A DNA stretch of 64,000 nt, from the NCBI GenBank assembly GCA_017622845.1, contig JAGAQJ010000006.1, positions 29,167-93,166 of the forward strand, read 5' to 3'. The notes under the pieces were generated by a model. That model had not been told where the DNA came from. It did not search any database and saw nothing but the letters and a program-made list of their open reading frames with translations. The DNA is from Lachnospiraceae bacterium (GTDB taxonomy: Bacteria > Bacillota > Clostridia > Lachnospirales > Lachnospiraceae). Below, one piece after another: positions 46,222-54,079 of the stretch. Both the position numbers and the translations under genes were made by a program. Position 1 is the stretch's first letter. Every line of letters starts with the position of its first letter.

Positions 46222-47043
46222 ATGATAATCGCAATAAATTATGCAAATCATGAATTTAAGAAGGCACAGCAGTTAAACTTAGAAACAGCGTTGAAGTGGG
46301 GAGCAGATAAAGTTATAGGATATACGTATGAGGATATTGATGCGGATTTTGCAGATAGAAATAAGGAAATATTGTCTGCGAAAAAGGGAAACGGATATTA
46401 TTTATGGAAGCCGTATTTCCTGAATAAGGCATACAAAGAGCTTCATGAGGGGGATTATCTTATTTATACGGACTCTGGTTCTATCTATGTCAATCAAATT
46501 CAGCTTCTTATTGACTGCATGGAAAAAGAACAGGTTGATATCATGGTATTTTCGCTAGAACAGGAAATGCTAGAGAAAAAATACACCAAAAGAGATGCTT
46601 TTGTACTAATGGGATGTGATACAAGTGAGTATGCAGATACACCGCAATCCATTGGTGGATATGTAGTATTGAAGAAGTCGCCGTTTGTGGAAAAGTTTCT
46701 TGCTGAGGATTTACAGTATGCACAGGACCCAAGGATTATTGCAGAAATAGAGAATACCCAAGGACTTCCTGATTATCCTGAATTTGTTGCACATCGCCAT
46801 GACCAGTCTGTGTGGTCTTTAATGTCCAAAAAATACAACCTGAAACGTTTTCGCGATCCCTCACAATTTGGAATGATGAATCATTATGAGGATGTTGTTG
46901 AAAAAAGAAGCACATATCCTCAAATTATTGATTCACATAGAATGAATGTGGGCACAATTGGGGAATTAAGGTTGAAAAGGAGCAAAGCCGGAAAGTTTTT
47001 AGAGAAAATCAACAAAAGATTAAGAGCCATAGGAAGTAAATAG
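46222..47043 (+). CDS. Putative glycosyltransferase of unknown family
   Basis: The 273-residue soluble protein has QLNLETALKWGADKVIGYT, KGNGYYLWKPYFLNKAY and DYLIYTDSGSIYVNQ (near 46455-46495), where TDSG stands in the position of a GT-A DxD motif. IGGYVVLKKSPF and HRHDQSVWSLMSKKY follow. Proteins of this kind are common in polysaccharide loci, but I cannot name the family with confidence. It is the last gene before the strong terminator at 47063. Its 3' end is duplicated upstream of the 45194 gene. Confidence 0.6.
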   Translation: MIIAINYANHEFKKAQQLNLETALKWGADKVIGYTYEDIDADFADRNKEILSAKKGNGYYLWKPYFLNKAYKELHEGDYLIYTDSGSIYVNQIQLLIDCMEKEQVDIMVFSLEQEMLEKKYTKRDAFVLMGCDTSEYADTPQSIGGYVVLKKSPFVEKFLAEDLQYAQDPRIIAEIENTQGLPDYPEFVAHRHDQSVWSLMSKKYNLKRFRDPSQFGMMNHYEDVVEKRSTYPQIIDSHRMNVGTIGELRLKRSKAGKFLEKINKRLRAIGSK

Positions 47044-47062
47044 TTGGATAAGCTTTAATCGA

Positions 47063-47116
47063 ATATGTGCAGTCAATTAGTGGAAAGTTTTTCATAATTG
47101 ACTGCACATATTTTTA
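47063..47116 (+). terminator. Strong Rho-independent terminator
   Basis: A perfect 17-bp stem (47063-47079 with 47095-47111) with a 15-base loop is followed by TTTTTACTTT. It closes the operon that ends with the 46222 gene. Confidence 0.9.
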
Positions 47117-47132
47117 CTTTAATAACTTAAAA

Positions 47133-47195
47133 TCCATTTGCGAAGCAAATTTTGCATGGAGTTTTACATGTTACTGGAACGAAGTGAATAGTAAC
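47133..47195. repeat. Pair of hairpins with GAA loops
   Basis: TCCAT/ATGGA (47133-47137 with 47156-47160) encloses a perfect ATTTGC-GAA-GCAAAT hairpin (47136-47150), and GTTACT/AGTAAC (47170-47175 with 47190-47195) follows. The nested stem with a CGAAG loop recalls the hairpins at 17645 and 24493. The gap 47044-47334 holds these, the terminator and a promoter, but no gene. Confidence 0.4.
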
Positions 47196-47251
47196 TAAGC
47201 ATTGAATTATGCAAAAGATTGAAATGTGGGACTATTGCGTATTTATTTTTT

Positions 47252-47280
47252 TTGCGATATACTTATACAAGTATTATTTA
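47252..47280 (+). promoter_or_regulatory. Promoter with a dyad in the spacer
   Basis: TTGCGA at 47252-47257 and TATTTA at 47275-47280 are 17 bp apart. The spacer holds ATACTT-ATAC-AAGTAT (47259-47274), a dyad placed where a repressor would block RNA polymerase. It is the only promoter-like site I could support between the terminator at 47063 and the next gene. Confidence 0.5.
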
Positions 47281-47334
47281 TATGCACGAATATTTAAGTA
47301 AAATTAACCAATTGTTCATTAAGGAGAAGATAAA

Positions 47335-48276
47335 ATGACAAGAGTGTCTGTTGTAGTGCCTGTATATAACGAAGAAGGCAATGTCGCTGAGTTACATAGA
47401 GAAATTAAAAGTGTATGTGAGGAAAATCACTACGAATATGAAATTATTTTTGTGAATGACGGTTCTTCTGACCGTACAGAGGAGATATGCAGGACATTAA
47501 AACCTTTAAAATATATCAGACTTCGTAGAAACTTTGGACAGACTGCTGCTATGGATGCAGGCATTAAGGCAGCACAATTTGATTATATTGTGACAATGGA
47601 TGGCGACAGGCAGAATGATCCGGCAGATATTCCTATGATGATAACGTATCTCGAAGAGAATGATTTGGACGTTGTATCAGGCTGGAGAAAGCATCGAAAA
47701 GATACTGTAATGAAGAAATTTACTTCCCGCGGCGCCAACTTTCTGCGTCATATTTTAATTCACGATGGAATACATGATAGTGGATGTTCCTTAAAGGTAT
47801 ACCGGAAAGAATGTTTTGAACATGTGAATCTGTATGGAGAGCAGCATCGTTTTATTCCGGCAATCTTAAAAATTAAGGGCTTCCGCGTTGGAGAAGTCGT
47901 TGTAAATCATAGACCGCGCACAGCAGGTAAAACAAAATACAATTGGAAACGTACTATTAAGGGATTTGTAGACATGATATCTGTCTGGTTTTGGAATAAG
48001 TATTCTACCAGACCGCTGCACTTACTCGGAGGCATTGGATTTGTCTTTCTCCTGGCAGGCGGCGGATGTGGTATATGGTCCGTTGTGCTGTTCTGCATGG
48101 GAAGAAAAATGTCAAATAATATTTTTCCGCCCTTACTGACAATATTCTTTGTTATTATCGGAATGCTGCTGTTTGTTTTTGGTTTAATGAGTGAGATTTT
48201 GATAAAGACCTATTACGGAACACATGTTGACAACTCATATAGTATTAAAGAAATAACTGATTACCATGAGGTGTAA
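47335..48276 (+). CDS. GT2 polyprenyl-phosphate sugar synthase (DPMS/GtrB-like)
   Basis: The 313-residue protein has VSVVVPVYNEEGNVAELH, FVNDGSSDRTEE, LRRNFGQTAAMDAGI and the metal-binding MDGDRQNDP (near 47595-47625), the last typical of dolichyl/undecaprenyl-phosphate sugar synthases. HDSGCSLKVYRKE and NHRPRTAGKTKYNW follow. The C-terminus has two membrane helices (near 48015-48100 and 48130-48195). This is the GtrB/ArnC layout. It would load a sugar on undecaprenyl phosphate for the GT-C enzymes of the locus (40851, 11409). A good AAGGAG site precedes the ATG. It is the first gene after the dyad promoter. Confidence 0.87.
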   Translation: MTRVSVVVPVYNEEGNVAELHREIKSVCEENHYEYEIIFVNDGSSDRTEEICRTLKPLKYIRLRRNFGQTAAMDAGIKAAQFDYIVTMDGDRQNDPADIPMMITYLEENDLDVVSGWRKHRKDTVMKKFTSRGANFLRHILIHDGIHDSGCSLKVYRKECFEHVNLYGEQHRFIPAILKIKGFRVGEVVVNHRPRTAGKTKYNWKRTIKGFVDMISVWFWNKYSTRPLHLLGGIGFVFLLAGGGCGIWSVVLFCMGRKMSNNIFPPLLTIFFVIIGMLLFVFGLMSEILIKTYYGTHVDNSYSIKEITDYHEV

Positions 48277-48278
48277 GT

Positions 48279-49403
48279 ATGAATATCTTAGTTGTTTCCC
48301 ATGAGTATCCGCCAGTGGGCGGAGGCGGTGCCAATGCTTGTTTGTTTCTAACGAAAGGGTATGTGCAAAAAGGACATAAGGTTACAATTGTGACAGTCTG
48401 GTATTCCGGACTAAAGGAATACGAGGTAGTGGATGGCGTAGAAATTTTTCGGGTAAGGAGCAAACGGGCACAGAAGGAACACTGCAGCTTTTTAGAAATG
48501 CTTAGCTATATTTTGAAGGCATTGCCAATTGCTGATAGATTGCAAAAGGAAAAAAAATTTGAAGTTTGCCAAGTGTTTTTTGGTATCCCGAGCGGCTTAA
48601 TCGGATGGTTTTTGAAAAAGAAATATAAATTACCTTATGTAATTCGATTTGGCGGCGGGGATATACCAGGATTTCAAGAACGTTTTACGATAGTCTATAA
48701 GTTAATTGGACCGGCGATAAAAACAATTTGGAAAAATGCTGCTGCATTGGTTGCGAATAGTCAGGGACTCAAAGATATGGCTTTAAAATTTTTTGACAAA
48801 AAAGAGATCGGGATTATTTATAATGGTGTAGATACAGAAGTGTTTTATCCGTTGGAGAAAGCAGAGCGGGATGAAATTCATATATTGTTTGTCTCAAGGC
48901 TGATCGAAAGGAAAGGATTACAGTATATCATACCGCAGTTGAACGATATACAAAATCATGTGGATAAAAAAATTAAACTTTTAATTGTAGGTGATGGTCC
49001 TTATCGTGAAACGTTAGAACAACTTGCAGAAGAAAATCATGTTCAAAAATTGGTTCAATTTGTAGGTCAGAAAGATAAGAGTGAGATAGTACCATATTAT
49101 CAAGATGCGGATTTATTCATTCTCCCTTCAGCAAGAGAAGGGATGCCCAATGTGGTGCTGGAAGCAATGGCTTGCGGCTTGCCGATTATCATGACGCCGT
49201 GTGAGGGGAGTAAAGAATTGGTGGAAGATAATGGCTATATTGTACAAACAAATGAATTTCAAAAATATATCGTTCGATTGATTGTTGATAGTGAAAAAAG
49301 GAAAAAAATGGGTGCGCATAGCAGAGAACTTGTAAATAGAAAGTTTACTTGGAATCGATCGACAGAGCAATACATAGAATTGCTTGATGAGAAAAGGATT
49401 TAG
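48279..49403 (+). CDS. GT4-family glycosyltransferase
   Basis: The 374-residue GT-B enzyme has the N-terminal glycine loop HEYPPVGGGGANACLFL and IRFGGGDIPGF. The C-terminal domain has ILFVSRLIERKGLQYII, LLIVGDGPYRETLEQLA and LFILPSAREGMPNVVLEAMAC (near 49110-49172), the retaining GT4 signature. CGLPIIMTPCEGSKELV closes the donor site. It starts 3 bp after the synthase stop and ends 4 bp before the ATP-grasp gene, so the three are one transcript. Confidence 0.88.
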   Translation: MNILVVSHEYPPVGGGGANACLFLTKGYVQKGHKVTIVTVWYSGLKEYEVVDGVEIFRVRSKRAQKEHCSFLEMLSYILKALPIADRLQKEKKFEVCQVFFGIPSGLIGWFLKKKYKLPYVIRFGGGDIPGFQERFTIVYKLIGPAIKTIWKNAAALVANSQGLKDMALKFFDKKEIGIIYNGVDTEVFYPLEKAERDEIHILFVSRLIERKGLQYIIPQLNDIQNHVDKKIKLLIVGDGPYRETLEQLAEENHVQKLVQFVGQKDKSEIVPYYQDADLFILPSAREGMPNVVLEAMACGLPIIMTPCEGSKELVEDNGYIVQTNEFQKYIVRLIVDSEKRKKMGAHSRELVNRKFTWNRSTEQYIELLDEKRI

Positions 49404-49406
49404 AGT

Positions 49407-50411
49407 ATGAAAAAGATATATATTATTACAGACTATAGAGGTTTGTATCGACAAGGCATCAGCAGATGCAGAGGAATTAATATCAATGTAATAAAGGAAA
49501 TCTTTGCAAAAAACGGCTATGAAGTAGCTTTGACTTCATATTCGGAAATAATTAACGGCGATATTAATAAAATCCAAAATGCATACATTTTTTATACGAG
49601 TTCAGAGAGCCTTGAATATAAGGAATATATTAAAGACATCATGTATGAGCTGGGGAAAAGAAATAGATTAATACCGGGATATGATATGCTGATGTGCCAT
49701 GAGGACAAGTGTTATCAAGAAATCTATAAAAAGTCGAGAGGCATCACGTCTCTGGAGGCCGAATGCTTTGGAAGTGTTAGTGAATTGAGGCAAAGGAGCG
49801 ATACGTTCACATATCCGGTAATATTAAAAAAATACAGTGGTGCAGGTTCGATCTCCGTCTACAAGGCAGACAATAAAAAACAGCTCTTAAAGATTGCACG
49901 AAAGATGAATCGAAATTCAGAATATTATTTATATTATGCGAGGCTGTTAGTTAAGTGTCTGAAGAAAAATCTGGATAGCGAATATACAAAAGATGATCCA
50001 TATCTGGGGCGTATTTTAGTACAGGAATTTGTACCTGATTTACAAAATGATTGGAAAGTATTGATATTTGGCAAAAAGGTGTATTGCCTGTATCGAGGCA
50101 TTCGGGATAATGATTTCAGGGCGAGTGGAAGCGGCAAATTTAAATATGTAAAGCCCCCGGTACAGATTCTTGATTTTGCAATGGCTGTGTTTGAAAAAAT
50201 GCAGGTGCCGTTTTTGTCATTAGATTTGTGCATGAATGATAAAAAGCAGGTGTATTTAATTGAATTCCAGGGATTACATTTTGGACCATATACATTAATT
50301 CATTCGCAGCAATATTATGTAAAAGAAGATAATAAATGGATTGAAAAGATAGAAAAGTCTGATTTGTCAAGGGAATATGCAAATGCGGTGGTTGAGTATA
50401 TAGAAAGGTAA
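49407..50411 (+). CDS. ATP-grasp fold ligase
   Basis: The 334-residue protein shows the ATP-grasp order: YPVILKKYSGAGSISVY (lysine and glycine-rich loop for ATP, near 49815-49865), RILVQEFVPDLQNDWKVLIF (hinge, near 50010-50070), then FRASGSGKF and LSLDLCMNDKKQVYLIEFQG (metal-binding acidic residues, near 50215-50275). ATP-grasp enzymes ligate a carboxylate to an amine through an acyl phosphate. Within a glycan locus it may attach an amino acid to a sugar or lipid carrier. The substrate cannot be predicted. Confidence 0.78.
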   Translation: MKKIYIITDYRGLYRQGISRCRGININVIKEIFAKNGYEVALTSYSEIINGDINKIQNAYIFYTSSESLEYKEYIKDIMYELGKRNRLIPGYDMLMCHEDKCYQEIYKKSRGITSLEAECFGSVSELRQRSDTFTYPVILKKYSGAGSISVYKADNKKQLLKIARKMNRNSEYYLYYARLLVKCLKKNLDSEYTKDDPYLGRILVQEFVPDLQNDWKVLIFGKKVYCLYRGIRDNDFRASGSGKFKYVKPPVQILDFAMAVFEKMQVPFLSLDLCMNDKKQVYLIEFQGLHFGPYTLIHSQQYYVKEDNKWIEKIEKSDLSREYANAVVEYIER

Positions 50412-50545
50412 GAGTATAGTATATAATATTGTGTACGCTGCATTTATGCATTTCAGGGGCTGCAGCATATCTTATTTGTGTGAGAATATTCAGCATAAAT
50501 GTTTGAGTACTGTTGATGTGATGTTTCCAAAAGAAGAACAGATGA

Positions 50546-50665
50546 AGAATATATTTTGTAGGAGGGGTATGGGTTGCTCGTGGTAACAGACCTTTGGATA
50601 AAATTGAAAGTTATTTTGATTTTGCCATAGGTTGGAGGGATAGAATATATGAGAGAGAAGCTTAA
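50546..50665 (+). pseudogene. 3' remnant of an unidentified gene
   Basis: This open frame without a start codon reads RIYFVGGVWVARGNRPLDK, then IESYFDFAIGWRDRIYEREA, and stops at TAA 50663-50665, inside the beginning of the Wzx-like gene. The residues look like real protein (aromatic-rich, no low-complexity bias). I do not recognise the family. The following gene's ribosome site (GGAGGG near 50634-50639) lies within the relic. Between 50412 and 50545 I see nothing else convincing. Confidence 0.5.
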
Positions 50666-51947
50666 GAAAAATCGAATGACTCAAAATACTTTATGGAGTT
50701 TTATGGGAAAGCTGGTAGCCATGTTATTTCAGGTACTTTTGGACATAACGGCTACACGGCTGCTTTCTGTTGAAAATTATGCGGAGTGGGTATTTTTCTT
50801 TTCTATATTAACTATTTTGTTTTATGTTGGACGAATGGGAATCAACACGTCAGCCAAGGTATATGTGTCGAAGTGTATTGAGATAAGAGAACGTGATAAT
50901 TGTATTCGAGCCTCCTTAAAGCTGCGAATGGCAGTAAGTATCATTGTTGCGGTATTCATAATTATCATTATGCCGGGAGTGGCAGGAAATTTAGGTTATC
51001 CAGATAAATATCCGGAACTAAAAGCTTTATTAGGTATGGCAGCAGTGCTTGTATTTTTTAATTCTTTTACCGAATATTTTAAAGAAATAGCTATTGGATT
51101 GCTGAAATATAAGATTTTGTTTATGATTACAGCCTGTGAATACGGTGGGTACTTTTTGTTTTCTGTCATTATGCTTCTATGTATTTCTGAAGTTCAGTCT
51201 ATTGTACTGGGGTATGCAGCCAGTGGTATGTGTATCTTTTTTTTGGGATTCTTTTTGCTAAGGTATAAAATAGGGTTTCAATATAAAAATACAGACGGTA
51301 ATTATAAAGATTATATTGCACCTGTTATGAAGTATGCTTTACCGATAGTTGTAATTAGCTTTGGGGCATTAGTATTAGTGGAAATGGATACTGTTATGCT
51401 GGGATTGCTTAGCACAAAAGCAGAAGTAGCGAATTACAGTATTGCAAAGAACCTGTGTTCAAAAGCAACACAAGTGAATTATGCTTTGACGGTGGGAACG
51501 ATGACAACATTTTCCGTGCTCACGGCTGAGAATATCAAAGAAAAAAGAAAACAATTCAGTAAAGTCAGTAAGTTGAACCTATTAATAACATTATGCATAT
51601 CAACTATTATGTTAGTCTTTAGTACGATAGCTATAAAAATATTATATGGAGAGACATATCGAACTGCAGGAATTATTATGCGTTTTTTGGTGCCGTATTA
51701 TGCGTTGTATAGTATTTCTAATTTTTATTCATCGTTTCTTGATTTTAGGGGAAAGGCAGGTTTCCGCAGCATTTGTTATGTCAGTATTATAGTTGTTAAT
51801 TTGATATTAAATTGTTTGTTAATACCGATATATGGTGCCAAAGGAGCTGCATTAGCTACAGATATTTCACTGGTGCCATATACAGTTTTGGTAACAATTG
51901 GGGCGTATAAACAGTTTACGAAACAGCAAGTCAAATCCATTGCTTAA
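50649..51947 (+). CDS. Wzx-like oligosaccharide flippase
   Basis: The 432-residue protein has about twelve membrane helices and the MOP-superfamily N-terminus NTLWSFMGKLVAMLFQVLLD followed by RLLSVENYAEWVFF. Further marks are LGLLSTKAEVANYSIAKNLC (where Wzx proteins usually have LG-x6-VG-xY) and IIMRFLVPYYALYSIS. It would flip a lipid-linked glycan. It is clearly different from the Wzx-like protein of 38265. It is the last glycan-related gene of the cluster. Its start overlaps the tail of a lost gene by 17 bp, so an upstream partner was once coupled to it. Confidence 0.83.
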   Translation: MREKLKKNRMTQNTLWSFMGKLVAMLFQVLLDITATRLLSVENYAEWVFFFSILTILFYVGRMGINTSAKVYVSKCIEIRERDNCIRASLKLRMAVSIIVAVFIIIIMPGVAGNLGYPDKYPELKALLGMAAVLVFFNSFTEYFKEIAIGLLKYKILFMITACEYGGYFLFSVIMLLCISEVQSIVLGYAASGMCIFFLGFFLLRYKIGFQYKNTDGNYKDYIAPVMKYALPIVVISFGALVLVEMDTVMLGLLSTKAEVANYSIAKNLCSKATQVNYALTVGTMTTFSVLTAENIKEKRKQFSKVSKLNLLITLCISTIMLVFSTIAIKILYGETYRTAGIIMRFLVPYYALYSISNFYSSFLDFRGKAGFRSICYVSIIVVNLILNCLLIPIYGAKGAALATDISLVPYTVLVTIGAYKQFTKQQVKSIA

Positions 51948-52131
51948 TAAATATATTCGTAATTTGTGACAATCCATGAAATATAAGCCTTTGCTTGCGA
52001 AACAGATAATTGTCTGCGAACCCTTTGTCTCGCGTTCATTCAAGGCATACTTCTATCCCGGCTTTACATTATCTATCTGAAAATCTGTCTGGTTTCAGCC
52101 AATAATGTTGCCTGTGGAATTCATCCGAAGA

Positions 52132-52230
52132 TTAATAGCAGAAGGTATTCCGGCAGGAAAAATCCGCCGATATGGGTTTGGCTTTCAGGGGAAGACAGCG
52201 CTGATAGGGGAATCAGGAGGGCTGTGTTGA
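52132..52230 (+). pseudogene. 3' remnant of an AAA-ATPase/PD-(D/E)XK gene
   Basis: The frame reads LIAEGIPAGKIRRYGFGFQG and KTALIGE, then runs to TGA at 52228. This is nearly identical to the end of the pseudogene at 54394-56005 (LIAEGIPAEKIRRYGFGFQG, KTVLIGE) at both protein and DNA level. The rest of the gene is gone; the 180 bases before it (51948-52131) match nothing I recognise. Confidence 0.8.
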
Positions 52231-52257
52231 TGTCAAAAACAAATGAGGTATTCTATC

Positions 52258-52587
52258 ATGACTGAAATTTACACTATGGTGCAGGCAGCGAAATTGGGAT
52301 TGCAGGCAGCCAACTGCATGAATAAAGTTCAATTGAATGATGACCTGAAACGAATGGAAGCCAGAATACAGGAAATTCAGACTGAGGCAGTCAGGTTAGG
52401 TGATAAAGTGGCCAATGCCCATTTTCTTTCTGCACTGGGCAGTCTTAATAATATTCGAATGGGGAATGATGCCCGTACAAAAATACGGGCGGCAATTCAT
52501 CATTTATATGATGCCTATAATGTAGAACACGAATTATTGGATAAAAAGCTGAGTTTTGATCAATATTTGTTTTGCATGCCTTTATGA
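52258..52587 (+). CDS. Small helical protein, probably truncated by a frameshift
   Basis: The ATG at 52258 has GAGG nine bases upstream. The 109-residue product is helical (MVQAAKLGLQAANCMNKVQL, KRMEARIQEIQTEAVRLGDK) and begins like a small coiled-coil protein. I do not recognise the family. Near 52570 the frame runs to a stop after YLFCMPL, but in the +1 frame protein-like sequence continues (LYEGFTGWHRTIKKSLLKAY) to about 52675. It is therefore probably the intact first part of a longer, broken gene. It begins just after the ATPase tail. Confidence 0.45.
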   Translation: MTEIYTMVQAAKLGLQAANCMNKVQLNDDLKRMEARIQEIQTEAVRLGDKVANAHFLSALGSLNNIRMGNDARTKIRAAIHHLYDAYNVEHELLDKKLSFDQYLFCMPL

Positions 52588-52716
52588 AGGATTTACAGGT
52601 TGGCATAGGACCATTAAAAAAAGCCTGCTGAAAGCATATTTTTGTCCCCCTCAGGTCATACGGAGGTCTGTTTCAGGCTGAAGGAGGCCAGATATCTTGT
52701 TAATAATATTCATGTC

Positions 52717-53388
52717 ATGATTGAGCTGCCTGAAAAAGCTGTTTATAATGATGATGAATTAGCAGATAGCTGGGAGGAAATAATTGCAAATGTAAAAAAT
52801 GGTACATATAGGGACAGGTACAAAATAGGAGATAAGAAGACCTGCGATTTTGCATCGGAAGGTTCTGTAGTAATGCAAATAGCAGCCTTTGACAGAGATA
52901 AAAAAGCTGATGGAGGAAAAGCTGCTATCACATGGGTAGGGGTGGGACCTTTGGATAAGCCCCAACCTATGGGAAATGAAGCTGATTCGTGGGAAGAAAG
53001 CAGTTTAAGAAAATTTTTGAATAGTAATGTTTTTGAACGACTTCTGCCATGCCTTAAAAATAATATCGCTTCAGTTTTAAAATTTGATAAAATAGATGGC
53101 GCGTATCAAAATTTCACGCTTGATAAAATATGGATTCCTGGTTTTTACGAGGTCTTTGGAAAAAAGCAATATGAAATATTTGATACAAATTATGGCTGTC
53201 ATTCATGGTGGCTTCGAACTCCTCAAAGAGTTGACCGGAGTAGGAGAACAGGTTATTTCTATTACTATCGTGGAGTTCACTTTGATAAGGAGAAGGCTTT
53301 TGATGAACAATTGAGATATTGGGCGAATGAAGAAGATTTTCTTCCGTGTGATTTTGTTAATGGCGTTTTGCCATGTTTTTGTATATGA
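52717..53388 (+). CDS. DUF6273-domain protein, probably 5'-truncated
   Basis: The frame is open from 52618, but the first ATG is at 52717 and lacks a ribosome site; a TTG at 52642 is no better. The 223 residues from there show the DUF6273 pattern: GTYRDRYKIGDKKTCDFA, MQIAAFDRDKKADGGKAAITW, SWEESSLRKFLNSNVFERLL, VTK-like region, WIPGFYEVFG and HSWWLRTPQ. Such domains are common in Clostridia, often in surface proteins or near phage-like genes, and their role is unknown. An N-terminal domain or signal peptide seems to be missing here. It sits among other broken genes. Confidence 0.6.
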   Translation: MIELPEKAVYNDDELADSWEEIIANVKNGTYRDRYKIGDKKTCDFASEGSVVMQIAAFDRDKKADGGKAAITWVGVGPLDKPQPMGNEADSWEESSLRKFLNSNVFERLLPCLKNNIASVLKFDKIDGAYQNFTLDKIWIPGFYEVFGKKQYEIFDTNYGCHSWWLRTPQRVDRSRRTGYFYYYRGVHFDKEKAFDEQLRYWANEEDFLPCDFVNGVLPCFCI

Positions 53389-53499
53389 AGTATGCTTTAA
53401 TCGAAATAACTGTTGCTGTTCAGCCGGAAATTAGCAGTAAAAATCCGGTTGCAAAGTAAATTTAACAAATAACCTGCCATAATGGGAACTATAGCTCTG

Positions 53500-53527
53500 T
53501 TTACTTTTCCTGATTTCAGAGTATAAT
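53500..53527 (+). promoter_or_regulatory. Promoter for the glycine-zipper peptide gene
   Basis: TTTACT at 53500-53505 and a perfect TATAAT at 53522-53527 have a 16-bp spacer. A hairpin GGCAGT/ACTGCC lies at about 53574-53592, between the promoter and the start codon at 53617, and could modulate expression. The rest of 53389-53616 holds only a GTTGCTGTTCAGCC-type repeat word. Confidence 0.5.
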
Positions 53528-53616
53528 TAACTATATAAGAATAATAGTAAAGGGGAAGTTTGGTGTTTAAAAATGGCAGTATTTGACACTGCCATAAATA
53601 TTATGGGGGTGATTTT

Positions 53617-53802
53617 ATGAAAGCAGGAACTCTGATGGGTGCAATTGCAACTATTGCCGGAGGTGTCGGCGGTTGTGTGATAGGGTTTGCCGTTGGCGGA
53701 CCGATTGGTGCAGTTGCCGGCATAACGATAGGGGCTGGTGTGACTGCCGGTGGAATCGGCGAAGGGATCAGCACTATGGAAGATGATGATCGAGATGTTT
53801 AG
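53617..53802 (+). CDS. 61-residue glycine-zipper membrane peptide
   Basis: The ATG follows GGGGGTG with good spacing. After seven residues the peptide is a run of Gly, Ala, Ile and Val with G-x3-G spacing (GGVGGCVIGFAVGGPIGAVA and following), then an acidic tail STMEDDDRDV. This is a glycine-zipper hairpin that would insert in a membrane. Class II bacteriocins, holins and toxin-like peptides share this build. There is no double-glycine leader and no adjacent immunity or export gene, so a bacteriocin role is only a guess. It has its own promoter and is followed by a terminator-like hairpin. Confidence 0.55.
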   Translation: MKAGTLMGAIATIAGGVGGCVIGFAVGGPIGAVAGITIGAGVTAGGIGEGISTMEDDDRDV

Positions 53803-53878
53803 ATGCTTATAAAAGATGACGGACTGGTTGTCATAAATCAATATGAAAGTCTCCGTCACAACATTGTGTTCTGCGCAG

Positions 53879-53919
53879 AAATCCGCCATACTAAAATAGA
53901 AATTTAGCATGGCGGATTT
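53879..53919 (+). terminator. AAATCCGCCATAC hairpin, first copy
   Basis: AAATCCGCCATACTAAA at 53879-53895 pairs with TTTAGCATGGCGGATTT ending at 53919 with one mismatch, followed by TTG. It can end the zipper-peptide transcript. The same hairpin precedes the ATPase genes at 54394 and 63298. Confidence 0.65.
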
Positions 53920-53948
53920 TGTATTGTGCAGCGGCAAAGGAGGCAGCT

Positions 53949-54008
53949 ATGGCAAGAATGGCGGGAATACAGGATTATGAAACGATAATCGCAAACGATT
54001 ATTTCTAG
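53949..54008 (+). pseudogene. N-terminal stub of an AAA-ATPase/PD-(D/E)XK gene
   Basis: After GGAGGCAGCT, an ATG frame of 19 residues (MARMAGIQDYETIIANDYF) matches the start of the ATPase family (MARTVGIGIQDF at 63298) and stops at TAG 54006. Beyond the stop the similarity ends. The copy at 54394 has TAG at exactly the same codon. The upstream hairpin, GCAGCGGCAAAGGAGGC stretch and start are kept, so this is a copied 5' end. Confidence 0.7.
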
Positions 54009-54079
54009 CCGTCATAGGGTATAAAAGCGTAATGCACAATTTATCTTACAGTAAATTATTTGAGGGGAAGTAAACAGAA

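Noticed and set aside
52230-52265. 12-codon frame after AGGAGGG, before the 52258 gene
   Set aside because: The ribosome site is good, but the peptide is too short and overlaps the better-supported start; it is probably left over from the lost ATPase gene's downstream context.
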